Source of the DNA: Alphaproteobacteria bacterium
GTDB lineage: Bacteria; Pseudomonadota; Alphaproteobacteria; Micavibrionales; Micavibrionaceae
Assembly: GCA_023384135.1 (NCBI GenBank)
Contig: JAHDXS010000001.1
Location: 248,001-312,000 of the forward strand
Direction: 5' to 3'
Length of the DNA: 64,000 nucleotides
Under the pieces are notes generated by a model that saw only the letters and a program-made list of their open reading frames with translations, ran no database searches and was not told the DNA's origin. The position numbers were made by a program, and so were the translations under genes. Within the stretch, counting starts at the first letter, position 1. Every line of letters begins with the position of its first letter. Shown here in pieces: positions 53,189-64,000 of this stretch.

Positions 53189-53761
53189 CTAAACACGTTC
53201 CACATCGGTTTTGAGAAGGTAAAGCCCAGCGACCATAAGCACGATTCCGCCGACGAACGGCTCATACTGGTAACCATAAAAATACGTAGAAAAAAGCATC
53301 GTCACTCCCCCAAGCAAGAGCAGGACGGCGACGGTCGTTTTAAGTTTGTGCTCCTGACGGGATTGCGTCATTCGTGAAGTCCCGCGAAGAGGGGTAGAGT
53401 ATTTTGAGGGTTTGACCGTCCGCAAATCGCGACCGGAGGGAAGAACGCCACCGCGAGACGAAGGAACAGATGAGCTGCGCTTCACCGAAGAAGAGTTAGA
53501 AGTTTGGCTGGGCCTTTGCCCCGCCTTGGCGACGGAGCCACCCGGATTTTTGGAACTTCGCTGCAACTTACCTAAAAGCGCCTTCACGGCCTCGGGATTA
53601 TTTTTGTAGATATCCGGGTTGCGGCGGACCTCGTCCATGAGCTTGACGACCACATCTTTGAAGCGGAACAATCGCATAACGATGAAGACGGGAATCAGCA
53701 GGGGAAAAAGCCAAAGCGCGAGCGGCAGGACGCTCTCTATCAACATGGCAGCGATATCCAT
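53189..53761 (-). CDS. membrane protein of unknown function
   Basis: The 190-residue product has an N-terminal hydrophobic segment (LIESVLPLALWLFPLLIPVF), a charged Ser/Arg-rich linker of about 100 residues (SSKNPGGSVAKAGQRPSQTS), and two C-terminal membrane helices (TTVAVLLLLGGVTMLFSTYF and GGIVLMVAGLYLL). It is probably co-transcribed with the DUF3592 gene, whose start is eight bases downstream. No family recognised. Confidence 0.65.
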   Translation of the reverse strand: MDIAAMLIESVLPLALWLFPLLIPVFIVMRLFRFKDVVVKLMDEVRRNPDIYKNNPEAVKALLGKLQRSSKNPGGSVAKAGQRPSQTSNSSSVKRSSSVPSSRGGVLPSGRDLRTVKPSKYSTPLRGTSRMTQSRQEHKLKTTVAVLLLLGGVTMLFSTYFYGYQYEPFVGGIVLMVAGLYLLKTDVERV

Positions 53762-53772
53762 GCCTGTCCTCG

Positions 53773-54780
53773 TTATTTCTCAATATAGTTCACAGGGTTA
53801 AGAGCCTCTGTACCGCGCCGCACCTCGAAATGCAACTGCGGCGAAGCAACCGACCCTGTTGACCCAACCGTCCCGATCGTCTCGCCGCGTTTAACGGTCT
53901 GGCCTCTGGTCACCATCATTTTATCCATATGCCCATAGGCCGTCATCCATTGCCCCTGATGGCGCAGAAGAACGAGATTGCCCGAACCCTTAAGCTCGTT
54001 CCCGGCATAAACCACAACGCCGTTCTCCGCCGCACGTACGGGCGTACCCCTCGCCGCGCCGATATTGATCCCGTCATTATGCAGCCCGCTTTTCTTGGGC
54101 CCGAAGGCCGAGACGATCTGGCCGCTAACCGGGCGCATAAACACGGCTCCCGAACGCGGCGGCGGCGTTGTCAAAACGGCCTTGTTGGCGGTGGAGGTTG
54201 GCTTTTCGGTTGCGCGCGGATCGGGTGGAGGAACCGGCGCGATCGCAGCAGAAGAAACCGCAGAAGGTGGCGGCGCCAGAGCTTCTCCGCGGATCGGCGC
54301 AGGAACCTGAGGCGGAGGGCTGTACGCCGGGGCCATCCGCGCCATAACCGGGGTTTTCTGAGCCTTGCGGCTCAACGAAGGCAGCCGCAAAACCTGCCCC
54401 GTACGCAACGTATAGGGGGGCTGCATCCGGTTAAGCTTGGCAAGCTCGGAGCTGTTCACGTTGAACAGGCGCGAAACCGTGTAAAGCGAATCCCCGTCCC
54501 GCACACGGTATTCCTGCGGCGGCGGCAGAGTCACACGCTGCCCCTCCTTCAAGCGGAACGGCGCCCGCAATTCATTGACGATAATGATATCCTGCACAGA
54601 AATATTGTAACGCTTGGAAAGCCCATACACGGTTTCCCCCGAAAGAGCGTTATGAACGCCCGCGCTGCCCGCGCCGGGACTCTGCCCGAAATTGGAAACG
54701 GGCGCGGGTTGCTGCGTACCCAGGCAGGCCGCCAGTAAAAGCATAATAGGAAGAATGAACAACGCAGGACGCATTTTCAT
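53773..54780 (-). CDS. NlpD-like lipoprotein: LysM plus M23 peptidase domain
   Basis: From Met at 54780 the product is 335 residues with a lipoprotein signal (FILPIMLLLAAC, lipobox LAAC). Two LysM repeats follow (ALSGETVYGLSKRYNISVQD and YRVRDGDSLYTVSRLFNVNS), then a Pro-rich linker and an M23/LytM domain (FGPKKSGLHNDGINIG, later LLRHQGQWMTAYGHMDKM). The LytM zinc set looks incomplete: the usual first His is replaced in LHNDGINIG and the HxH motif is reduced to YGHMD. It may act like NlpD/EnvC, activating amidases rather than cutting peptidoglycan. It follows pcm, the common nlpD position. Confidence 0.85.
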   Translation of the reverse strand: MKMRPALFILPIMLLLAACLGTQQPAPVSNFGQSPGAGSAGVHNALSGETVYGLSKRYNISVQDIIIVNELRAPFRLKEGQRVTLPPPQEYRVRDGDSLYTVSRLFNVNSSELAKLNRMQPPYTLRTGQVLRLPSLSRKAQKTPVMARMAPAYSPPPQVPAPIRGEALAPPPSAVSSAAIAPVPPPDPRATEKPTSTANKAVLTTPPPRSGAVFMRPVSGQIVSAFGPKKSGLHNDGINIGAARGTPVRAAENGVVVYAGNELKGSGNLVLLRHQGQWMTAYGHMDKMMVTRGQTVKRGETIGTVGSTGSVASPQLHFEVRRGTEALNPVNYIEK

Positions 54781-54849
54781 ACGCGGATCATACATGAAAA
54801 TGCCCGGAAATGCATCGCCTTTTGATGAAAAGCCCAAAGAATTCAGGGA

Positions 54850-55542
54850 CTAAGACGAAACGGCGGCATTCATGTCGTTTACGCCGAACGAAACGTCCGG
54901 CAGCAAAGGCACAAAACGCACCGGCATCAAATCACGGATTGCCGTGGATTCCTCGGTCTCCCGTTTATAACGGCGCAGCATCTGCTCCCCCGGCTCGCCA
55001 ACCGGAATAACCATAACGCCCCCAACCTTAAGCTGGTCGAACAGCGCGGCGGGCGGCTTCTCCCGCGCGGCGGCGGTCACGATGATCTTGTCGAACGGCG
55101 CCTGCTGGATACCGTTGATGACCGGCCAGCCCTTCATCCCGTCGGCGGCAATCGCCGTGAAATTCCGCACGCGCAGAGCGTTGAGCCGCGCCTCCGCCTC
55201 TTCCAGCAGCGCCTTATGCCGTTCGATGGTGTAAACCCGGCGGCAGATATACGCCAGAATCGCGGTCTGATACCCGCACCCCGTACCGATTTCCAGAACC
55301 TTGTCCATATCGGTAAGCTCCAGCGCCTGTGTCATCGTGGCGACCACAAGCGGCTGACTGATCGTCTGGCCCAGACCGATGGGCAAAGCCATATCCTCCC
55401 AGGCCTGATCGGTCAGGTGGTCGGGCACAAACGCCTCGCGTGCCACGCGCTCCATAGCGCTGAGAACCCCCGTGTCGGTGATTCCCCGCTGGCGCAGATG
55501 CATAAGAAGGCGGATACGTTTATTGGCGGCTTGAGTGTTCAT
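54850..55542 (-). CDS. pcm: protein-L-isoaspartate O-methyltransferase
   Basis: The 230-residue protein has the SAM-binding motif VLEIGTGCGYQTAILA, the upstream LPIGLGQTISQPLVVATMTQ and VTAAAREKPPALFDQ-like segments of Pcm. It repairs isoaspartyl residues in damaged proteins. It lies between serS and the nlpD-like gene. The gene usually found upstream, surE, is absent: only 95 bases separate pcm from serS. Confidence 0.95.
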   Translation of the reverse strand: MNTQAANKRIRLLMHLRQRGITDTGVLSAMERVAREAFVPDHLTDQAWEDMALPIGLGQTISQPLVVATMTQALELTDMDKVLEIGTGCGYQTAILAYICRRVYTIERHKALLEEAEARLNALRVRNFTAIAADGMKGWPVINGIQQAPFDKIIVTAAAREKPPAALFDQLKVGGVMVIPVGEPGEQMLRRYKRETEESTAIRDLMPVRFVPLLPDVSFGVNDMNAAVSS

Positions 55543-55637
55543 GGATACGCAACATTGACTGGAAAAAAATATACCTTATACCCGGCCCGCCTCACAGGGG
55601 AAAACCGGATTTCATGCACAACGGGCAACCGCCCACA

Positions 55638-57041
55638 TCAAGTTTTCGTGATTTTCGTAACCCCGCCCATATAAGGCTTAAGCACATCAGGCACAAACAC
55701 CCCGCCATCCGCCGGGTCGTAATAATTCTCGATGACGGCGATCAACGCGCGGCCCACCGCAACGCCCGAGCCGTTCAGCGTATGAACGAAGCGCGTATCC
55801 TTCGTCCCCTTCGGGCGGCACCGGGCGTTCATCCGCCGCGCCTGAAAGTCCCCGCAATTCGAGCAGCTTGAAATCTCGCGGTACGTTTCCTGCCCCGGCA
55901 ACCAGACCTCGATGTCGTACGTCTTGCGCGAGCCGAACCCCGTATCGCCCGAACACAGCACCATCGTGCGGAACGGCAACTCCAGCTTTTTCAGAACGTT
56001 CTCCGCGCATTCCGTCATGCGCTCATGCTCCTCGACCGACTTTTCGGGGGCCGTGACGCTGACCAGCTCGACCTTGTAGAATTGGTGCTGGCGCAGCATC
56101 CCGCGCGTATCCTTGCCCGACGCCCCGGCCTCCGACCGGAAACACGGTGTAAACGCCGTATACCGGCGCGGCAGAGTCTCCTCCTCAACGATCATCTCCG
56201 CCACGATATTTGTCAGCGGGACTTCTGAGGTGGGGATGAGCCACTTTCTGTCTTCATTCAGAAATCTGATTTTATCCAATACGATGAATGGATTAATACC
56301 GCTCATTGGGTCATTTAACGAGGTTTGCAGTTCTTGGTCATATTTTTTTTGCAAAAGACTCTTAACTAATTCATTAATTTTGCAAGTCTGAAACAAATCT
56401 TCCTCGAACTTCGGCAACTGCCCGGTCCCATACAGCGCGTTATCCCGAACCAGCAGCGGCGGCGAGACTTCCGTATAACCATGTTCGCCCGTATGCGTAT
56501 CGAGGAAAAACTGCGCCAGCGCCCGCTCCAGCCGCGCCAAACCGCCGCTCAATAATGTAAACCGCGAACCCGACATCCTGGCTGCAATCTCGAAATCCAT
56601 CAGCCCCAGCTTTTCGCCGATCTCCCCGTGATCCGGCCCCTTCTGAACCTTGATAGCGCCCCACTTGCGCACTTCCTTGTTGTCATCCTCGCCGCCGCCC
56701 TCGGGCACATCGTCCGCCAAAAGGTTCGGCAGCCGCGAAAGAACCCCGTTCAACTCCTCACCCAGAACGCGCTCCTGCTCCTCAAGAGCCGCAATCTCGC
56801 CCTTGATCTTAGCGACCGCGTCCATGATGGGCTGCGCGTCCCCGCCGGACTTTTTAATGGCACCAATCTTGGCCGACTCCGCGTTGCGCGTCGCCTGAAG
56901 CTCCTGCAACTTGGTCTGCACGCCCCGCCGCGCCTCGTCAATTTCCAGAATCTTGGAAGCCGGATCGCCCTCGACTTTACGGCGGCTCCATCCCTTCTTG
57001 AAATCGTCCGGTCTTTCCCGGATCGCGCGGAGGTCAAACAT
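55638..57041 (-). CDS. serS: seryl-tRNA synthetase with an internal insertion
   Basis: The 467-residue enzyme begins [20 protein letters not shown] and has the N-terminal coiled-coil arm, class II motif 2 ([17 protein letters not shown]) and motif 3 ([18 protein letters not shown]). Typical bacterial SerS is about 425-430 residues. The excess lies between FEEDLFQT and [11 protein letters not shown], where most relatives have a few residues; here about 45 mostly helical residues are inserted, encoded by AT-rich DNA (see 56247-56387). All catalytic motifs are intact, so the enzyme is probably functional. It charges tRNA-Ser and selenocysteine tRNA. Confidence 0.95.
   Translation of the reverse strand: MFDLRAIRERPDDFKKGWSRRKVEGDPASKILEIDEARRGVQTKLQELQATRNAESAKIGAIKKSGGDAQPIMDAVAKIKGEIAALEEQERVLGEELNGVLSRLPNLLADDVPEGGGEDDNKEVRKWGAIKVQKGPDHGEIGEKLGLMDFEIAARMSGSRFTLLSGGLARLERALAQFFLDTHTGEHGYTEVSPPLLVRDNALYGTGQLPKFEEDLFQTCKINELVKSLLQKKYDQELQTSLNDPMSGINPFIVLDKIRFLNEDRKWLIPTSEVPLTNIVAEMIVEEETLPRRYTAFTPCFRSEAGASGKDTRGMLRQHQFYKVELVSVTAPEKSVEEHERMTECAENVLKKLELPFRTMVLCSGDTGFGSRKTYDIEVWLPGQETYREISSCSNCGDFQARRMNARCRPKGTKDTRFVHTLNGSGVAVGRALIAVIENYYDPADGGVFVPDVLKPYMGGVTKITKT
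56247..56387 (-). other. AT-rich in-frame insertion inside serS
   Basis: Between the codons for FEEDLFQ and those for RKWLIPTSE the minus strand encodes about 47 extra residues (beginning [20 protein letters not shown] and ending IRFLNED). Base composition falls sharply to roughly one third G+C against nearly two thirds on both sides. The reading frame is kept. The sharp edges and composition suggest a later insertion rather than gradual drift. Confidence 0.6.
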
Positions 57042-57140
57042 GCTGTACCCTTGGTATTTTAAAAGTTTCTTTGGTTCGTTAATATGTTACCGTCTCAGTA
57101 GTAAAAGACTGCGCCGCGAAAAACAACAGGGGTTTTCGCC

Positions 57141-58052
57141 TTGAACGGAACGAAGGATTTGCAAAAGCCGGACCGGACCTTCACCCTCGAAAACGCGGAC
57201 GCGCCGCTGCCCCTGATCGTTGACTCCGCCCACAGTGGCCGCGAATACCCCGAAGATTTCCGCTACGCCTGCCCCCTGCCCGACCTCGCCAAGATGGAAG
57301 ACCGCTATGTGGACGACCTCTTCTCGGCGGCCCCGGACCATGGCGCGGCCTTGCTCCGCGCGCATTTCGCCCGAAGTTATATCGACCTCAACCGCGCCAT
57401 CGACGATATCGACCCCAGACTTCTGGCCGACCCGTGGCCGCACGAAACCCACGGGATTATAAGACCCACCGCCCGCTCGGATTCCGGCATCGGCCTCATT
57501 TGCCGCCTGACTCGCCCCGGCCTCCCGGTCTATAATCGCACCCTCGCCTCCGCCGAGATCGTCCACCGGATCGAGCATTACTACAAACCCTACCACGCCG
57601 CGCTTGAGAGCTTTCTGGACAGCGCCCACTATCGCTTCGGCGCAGTCTGGCACATCAGCGCCCATTCCATGCCCGCCGCCAGCGCCATCCCGAAAAGGGC
57701 CCTGAAACTGGCCGGACGCGAAGCCGCCCCCAGCGATTTCGTCCTCGGCGACCGCGATGGAACGACCTGCGGCCGCGAATTCGTCCACGCCGTGCGCGAT
57801 TATTTGAGAAAACAGGGCTTCCGCGTCTCGATCAACGACCCCTATAAAGGCGTGGAACTCATCCGCCGCTACGCCCAGCCCACCCGAGGCCGCCACAGCC
57901 TCCAGATCGAGATCAACCGCGCCCTGTTTATAGACGAGGAAACCGGAGAGAAAAGCCATAAATATAGTAATTTAAAGGACAATTTAAAGAATTTTATAAA
58001 ATATTGCGCTGATTATTGTAATGATAAACTCTCATCTATTGCCGCAGACTAA
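57141..58052 (+). CDS. N-formylglutamate amidohydrolase family protein
   Basis: The 303-residue protein begins with PLPLIVDSAHSGREYPEDFR, and has ARSYIDLNRAIDDIDPRLL and AVWHISAHSMP, the FGase family (PF05013) motifs with His and Asp/Glu zinc ligands. Members hydrolyse N-formyl-glutamate in histidine breakdown or act on related N-acyl amino acids. No hut genes are nearby, so the substrate is uncertain. The last 25 residues are AT-rich and Lys/Asn-rich, unlike the body of the gene. It is divergent from serS. Confidence 0.85.
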   Translation: MNGTKDLQKPDRTFTLENADAPLPLIVDSAHSGREYPEDFRYACPLPDLAKMEDRYVDDLFSAAPDHGAALLRAHFARSYIDLNRAIDDIDPRLLADPWPHETHGIIRPTARSDSGIGLICRLTRPGLPVYNRTLASAEIVHRIEHYYKPYHAALESFLDSAHYRFGAVWHISAHSMPAASAIPKRALKLAGREAAPSDFVLGDRDGTTCGREFVHAVRDYLRKQGFRVSINDPYKGVELIRRYAQPTRGRHSLQIEINRALFIDEETGEKSHKYSNLKDNLKNFIKYCADYCNDKLSSIAAD

Positions 58053-58139
58053 AACGATTAATTTATTGACAGGTGTGTTCAACAATTATTACCATTTTTA
58101 AGAAACAATTTTATTAATTCATTTTCTTAGGGGCAAAAA

Positions 58140-58829
58140 ATGGCGATTAACGTAAGTTCTGATGCCGTTCGGGTCTACAACGAAACTCAGGCAAACTCTG
58201 ACAGCGGCCTCCAGCAGCTTTTACTACTTCAAAGATTGAACGAGCAGGCCCTGCGCGATCTTATTGATTTAGGCGACGAATCCCCAGGGGGAGGCCTGAC
58301 CTCGAGGACTGAAACCAGAATGTTCGAGCAAATCATACGCGCCGAAGGTGAAAATATTTCATACGGCAGGGCCGTAAGAATAGATGCAAATACAATAAGC
58401 CAACTCGGCCTCGCCGATCCAAACAGCCTCACAACATACACTATGGACTCCGAAGGAAACCTTCAGCAGGTTCGGGACGGGATCAATGACTTCTCTGGCT
58501 ACAATCAGGAACAGTTTCTCATTCACATGGACGGGGATGCGAAAAGCTTTAGCTCAGACGCGCAGGGAAACACGACGATATCGTCCATGAGGAATGATGC
58601 GCCGATAGCCATGACCATACAGAGAGTGGAAGTCAACGGGGCGACACAAGGTTACTTTTTAGCCGGTGAGAGTCAGAGATTCGGGATTTATCTGGATACC
58701 AGCGCCTTGGACCTCTCAAAAATGAGCGATGAAATCAAGGCCCAGTTGATGCAGGCCGAAACGCCCGAACAACATGCCAGCCGGCAGCCTGAAGTTGCTC
58801 CAAGTGCCTCCGCTGGGTTGAAAATGTAA
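58140..58829 (+). CDS. hypothetical protein of 229 residues
   Basis: The product begins MAINVSSDAVRVYNETQANS and has no signal peptide or membrane helix. A helical N-terminal third (LQQLLLLQRLNEQALRDLID) is followed by a beta-rich middle (YTMDSEGNLQQVRDGINDFS, GNTTISSMRNDAPIAMTIQR) and an acidic C-terminus. TTGACA at 58066-58071 with a weak -10 some 15-17 bases on may be its promoter. The N-terminus is Ser/Asn/Gln-rich like flagellar-type exported proteins, but no assignment is possible. Confidence 0.6.
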   Translation: MAINVSSDAVRVYNETQANSDSGLQQLLLLQRLNEQALRDLIDLGDESPGGGLTSRTETRMFEQIIRAEGENISYGRAVRIDANTISQLGLADPNSLTTYTMDSEGNLQQVRDGINDFSGYNQEQFLIHMDGDAKSFSSDAQGNTTISSMRNDAPIAMTIQRVEVNGATQGYFLAGESQRFGIYLDTSALDLSKMSDEIKAQLMQAETPEQHASRQPEVAPSASAGLKM

Positions 58830-58837
58830 TAATAGCG

Positions 58838-59497
58838 CTATTCACAACCCGCCGGGGCGCATAGCCTCGCTTGCTCTCCCCAGACCTCTTGCAAGGCGCG
58901 GTCGAAATCCTCGATGGAACAATCCACCCCCAGCGCCGCCAGCGACGTGACGCCATGCTCGGCGATCCCGCACGGCACGATGCCCCCGAAATGCGACAAA
59001 TCGGGATTTATATTGATCGAAACCCCGTGATACGTGACCCACCGCCGGATGCGCACCCCCACGGCGGCGATCTTCGCCTCCTGACCCGCCCGCCCGCCAT
59101 ATCCGGCCAGATCGACCCATATCCCGACCCGGCCTTCCCGCCGTTCCCCGGTTACGCCAAAACGGGCCAGCGCCCGGATGATCCAGTCCTCCAGAGAACA
59201 AACATACCCCCGCACGTCTGGCCCACGCCGCCGCAAATCCAGCATCACATAGGCCACGCGCTGCCCCGGCCCGTGATAGGTATACTCCCCGCCTCGCCCG
59301 GTCTTGAAAACCGGGAAACGTGGGTCAAGAAGGTCTTCTTCTTTTGCGCTTGTACCGGCCGTATACAGCGGCGGATGCTCCAGAAGCCAGACCGCCTCCT
59401 CCGCTGTCCCCGCGCGAATGCCCTCGACCCGCCGTTCCATCTCCTGAACGGCGTAAGCATATTCGACGGGCTGTTTTTCGACTGTCCATTCGACCAT
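58838..59497 (-). CDS. lipB: octanoyl-[ACP]:protein N-octanoyltransferase LipB
   Basis: The 219-residue protein has the LipB signature [18 protein letters not shown], then [20 protein letters not shown] with the catalytic Lys, and [19 protein letters not shown] with the catalytic Cys. It moves octanoyl groups from acyl carrier protein to the lipoyl domains of dehydrogenase complexes, the first step of lipoylation. It ends nine bases from the stop of the convergent hypothetical gene. Confidence 0.94.
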   Translation of the reverse strand: MVEWTVEKQPVEYAYAVQEMERRVEGIRAGTAEEAVWLLEHPPLYTAGTSAKEEDLLDPRFPVFKTGRGGEYTYHGPGQRVAYVMLDLRRRGPDVRGYVCSLEDWIIRALARFGVTGERREGRVGIWVDLAGYGGRAGQEAKIAAVGVRIRRWVTYHGVSININPDLSHFGGIVPCGIAEHGVTSLAALGVDCSIEDFDRALQEVWGEQARLCAPAGCE

Positions 59498-59617
59498 GCC
59501 CCCTTATAGCGCCGTTTTTTGGTGCGCTGCAATGCTCAAGCATCTTGCTCTTGGCCGTTTGATTTGCTATTGATCCCGCTGCAATGTCGGCCTCAGGGCT
59601 GACAGGCGCAGAAAAGT

Positions 59618-59703
59618 GCGGTCGTGGCGGAATGGTAGACGCGCAGCGTTGAGGTCGCTGTGGGAGAGATCCCGTGGAAGTTCGAGTCTTCTCGACCGCA
59701 CCA
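59618..59703 (+). tRNA. tRNA-Leu (GAG)
   Basis: The gene reads GCGGTCGTGGCGGAATGGT at the 5' end, has the anticodon stem-loop CAGCG-TTGAGGT-CGCTG (anticodon GAG, leucine CTC/CTT codons), a variable arm of class II size (TGGGAGAGATCCCGT) and TTCGAGT in the T-loop. The acceptor stem closes with CGACCGC, discriminator A and an encoded CCA (59701-59703). The 63 bases to maeB hold nothing else that I can support. Confidence 0.95.
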
Positions 59704-59765
59704 CTTTTCTTAAAAGTAAAGCTTTCAGCCACAATTTTATAAAAATTTGAGTGAGGTCCAGGACC

Positions 59766-62099
<2,334 letters not shown>

Positions 62100-62110
62100 A
62101 TCATATGGCT

Positions 62111-62143
62111 GCCGGAGTTTTAAACTCCGGCCCCTCTTTTCTT
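62111..62143 (+). terminator. Rho-independent terminator after maeB
   Basis: GCCGGAGTTT pairs with AAACTCCGGC (62111-62131) around a minimal loop and is followed by CCCTCTTTTCTT. It lies 12 bases after the maeB stop. Confidence 0.8.
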
Positions 62144-62227
62144 GCTGTGGCGTGAACCCGCCGAGTGCTATATAAATTTGACTATGGGCGGGCCTAGGCC
62201 TGATACCCGATGCAAGGGGCGGTAGCC

Positions 62228-63640
62228 ATGTCTGAAAGCGCACCGGAAAGCAAGGACATCCCGGCTGACAAAATTACGGCCAGAGACCCTGTGGACTACC
62301 ACCTGACGGACGAAGACATCCGCGACGTGGTGGACGCCCTGCGCGCGCAGGATGCCGACACCCTGTTCACCGCCCTCGACGATCTCAGCAGCGCGGACAC
62401 CGCCGAACTTCTCTCCAAGATCAAAGATGACGACCGCGAGGAGCTGCTGAGCAAATTCGGCGACATGCTCGATCCCGAGACGTTCGTTGAACTCGATAAG
62501 GAAATCAGCCGGAACTCCCTCTCCGCCATGAGCGCCGCACAAGTCGCACAAATCATCTCTGAACTCGAAAGCGACGACGCGCTTCTTCTGATCGAACAAC
62601 TCGATTCGGCCTTTCAGGCTGAAATTATGAAAAATCTCTCGGCAAAGATGCGGGTCGCTCTGGAAGAAGGCCTCAGCTTCCCCGAAGATAGCGCGGGCCG
62701 CCTCATGAGCCGCGACGTCGTGGCCATACCTGAATTCTGGACTGTTGGGAAAACCATCGACTATATGCGCGCCGCCGCCGAGGGCCTCCCCGAGAGTTTC
62801 TTCGACGTATTCATCATCGACCCGGCCTATCATGTGGTCGGCGAGGTTCCTTTAAGCCAGATCGTAAGAGCCAAACGCTCCGAGAAGGTCAAAAATCTTA
62901 TTCAGCGTGAGGCGCACACGATCCCGGCCGACATGGATCAGGAACAGGTTGCCCACCTTTTTCGCCGTGAAAACATGGTCTCCGCCCCAGTCATCGACGC
63001 TGACGGGCGCCTTCTGGGGATGATCACGATTGACGATATCGTGGACGTCATCGACGAGGAGGCCGAAGAGGACATCCTGCGCCTCGCCGGGGTCGGGCAG
63101 CAAGGCGACCTTTACAACGCGGTTATTACAACGGCCGCCAACCGGTTTACATGGCTTTTTGTAAACCTCTGGACGGCTATTCTGGCTTCGGTCGTTATCT
63201 CCTTTTTTGATGCGACAATTGAGCAGGTTGTAGCGCTGGCCGTCCTCATGCCAATCGTCGCCTCGATGGGGGGCAATGCCGGAACACAGGCACTGGCTGT
63301 TGCTGTGCGCGCGATTGCCACCCGGGAACTGTCGGGAACGAACACATGGCGCGTCATCTGGAAGGAAACGCTGGTCGGCGCGGTCAACGGCGTTCTCTTC
63401 GCCGCTCTGGCAGGAATGGTCGCAGGTTTGTGGTTCTGGAACCCTGTACTCGGCCTTGTGATCGGCATGGCTATGATTATCAACCTCGTAGCCGCCGGAT
63501 TGTTTGGCGCAGGCATCCCTTTGTTCCTCGATAAAATCGGAAGCGACCCGGCGATTTCATCCTCCGTTCTGCTAACAACCGTCACCGATGTTGTTGGCTT
63601 CTTTGCCTTTTTAGGCCTGGCGGCCCTGTTTCTAATCTAA
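62228..63640 (+). CDS. mgtE: magnesium transporter MgtE
   Basis: I choose ATG 62228 (MSESAPESKD), behind AAGGGGCGG, over the ATG at 62210. The 470-residue protein has the helical MgtE N domain (ALDDLSSADTAELLSKIKDD), two CBS domains (about residues 150-270, with MSRDVVAIPEFWTVGKTIDY and VSAPVIDADGRLLGMITIDD), a plug helix and five membrane helices with the pore segment VLMPIVASMGGNAGTQALAV. The cytosolic domains close the channel when internal magnesium is high. Confidence 0.95.
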   Translation: MSESAPESKDIPADKITARDPVDYHLTDEDIRDVVDALRAQDADTLFTALDDLSSADTAELLSKIKDDDREELLSKFGDMLDPETFVELDKEISRNSLSAMSAAQVAQIISELESDDALLLIEQLDSAFQAEIMKNLSAKMRVALEEGLSFPEDSAGRLMSRDVVAIPEFWTVGKTIDYMRAAAEGLPESFFDVFIIDPAYHVVGEVPLSQIVRAKRSEKVKNLIQREAHTIPADMDQEQVAHLFRRENMVSAPVIDADGRLLGMITIDDIVDVIDEEAEEDILRLAGVGQQGDLYNAVITTAANRFTWLFVNLWTAILASVVISFFDATIEQVVALAVLMPIVASMGGNAGTQALAVAVRAIATRELSGTNTWRVIWKETLVGAVNGVLFAALAGMVAGLWFWNPVLGLVIGMAMIINLVAAGLFGAGIPLFLDKIGSDPAISSSVLLTTVTDVVGFFAFLGLAALFLI

Positions 63641-63708
63641 CAACTATCGTGCGGTTTGAAATTTTGAGGGAAATAGCCTATAAACGCTGAAAATTAAGTA
63701 CAAGAGTC

Positions 63709-64000
63709 ATGACAGCCGCAAAATTAGTAAAACCCAGCATAGAACACAAAAACAGCTATGTTGAAGCTCTCAAGGAGTTTCAGGCCGAAGGTCGGTATAC
63801 ATTCCTCAACATTAAACAGGTTGAGGAAAACTTCGAGGATTTCATTCAAAAAATCACGACAGGTAAAAAGAGTCTCCACAAGCCATACGCCGAATGGGTT
63901 GAGCCCGTGCCCGAAACAGTCCTATGGCTGGTAAAAGACAAAGAGTTTATAGGGACTCTAAACATCCGCCATCGCCTGAACTGGCATCTCGAAAAATGGG
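63709..64000 (+). CDS. GNAT-family acetyltransferase (cut by window edge)
   Basis: From ATG 63709 the frame is open to the window end. The 97 visible residues begin MTAAKLVKPSIEHKNSYVEA and contain ETVLWLVKDKEFIGTLNIRH followed by RLNWHLEKW. This is the strand 2-4 region of GNAT enzymes that lead into the acetyl-CoA site (which lies beyond the edge). The substrate cannot be told. Confidence 0.7.
   Translation, partial: MTAAKLVKPSIEHKNSYVEALKEFQAEGRYTFLNIKQVEENFEDFIQKITTGKKSLHKPYAEWVEPVPETVLWLVKDKEFIGTLNIRHRLNWHLEKW

Noticed and set aside
57087-57959. 290-residue minus-strand open frame
   Set aside because: Antisense to the N-formylglutamate amidohydrolase gene, whose family motifs are clear on the plus strand.

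Overview
The window joins an accessory region (about 1-27,930) to alphaproteobacterial core chromosome (about 28,000-64,000). The alphaproteobacterial assignment rests on gene neighbourhoods: yqeY divergent from carA with dnaG and rpoD next door; carA/carB/greA; serS-pcm-nlpD-like-yajC-secD-secF-Mth938 on one strand; a malic enzyme fused to a phosphotransacetylase-like domain; and N-formylglutamate amidohydrolase. No rRNA or CRISPR array was seen. I cannot name the genus.

Region 1 (1-2145) is the edge of one mobile element. It holds small conserved genes, a frameshifted copy of one of them, an AlpA-type excisionase/regulator, and a pair of GTGGGACACAA repeats. It stops at a 24-bp sequence identical in form to the 3' end of a serine tRNA (2146-2169).

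Region 2 (2144-about 27,200, possibly to 27,924) is a second element of about 25 kb that looks mobilizable rather than self-transmissible. It has a large serine recombinase at its left edge, a VirD4/TraG-like coupling protein with a degenerate P-loop, and a MobC/relaxase pair with an oriT-like stretch at its right edge. No type IV secretion channel genes are present. Its cargo is mostly conflict genes: a HEPN protein; a five-gene coupled cluster of RHH regulator, MmeI-like DNA methyltransferase, PLD nuclease, DEAD/DEAH helicase and GIY-YIG protein; a four-gene ABC three-component (ABC-3C) type operon; ArdA antirestriction; ParDE; and an AbiU2-like HEPN gene. Just upstream of the methyltransferase operon lies a 430-bp array of about 14 short hairpins at roughly 30-bp spacing.

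Region 3 (28,065-33,800) holds a zinc alcohol dehydrogenase, an ArsR-type regulator divergent from an old-yellow-enzyme reductase with a perfect operator dyad over its promoter, an AT-rich secreted protein of unknown function, a CAU-anticodon tRNA (probably Ile2), a patatin-like lipase and a small exported protein.

Region 4 (33,900-64,000) is housekeeping: rpoD, dnaG, yqeY, carA, carB, greA, superoxide dismutase, secD/secF/yajC, two homologues of mitochondrial complex I assembly factors (NDUFAF6- and NDUFAF3-like), an NlpD-like peptidase, pcm, serS, lipB, tRNA-Leu(GAG), maeB and mgtE, interspersed with lineage-specific proteins. Oddities are an AT-rich in-frame insertion inside serS, no surE at its usual place, and a NTR/TIMP-like exported protein between carA and carB.

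The best candidates for an under-described system are the two-nuclease methyltransferase/helicase cluster (11,975-19,216), the adjoining ABC-3C operon with its small membrane protein (19,267-22,457), and the hairpin array (11,468-11,897).
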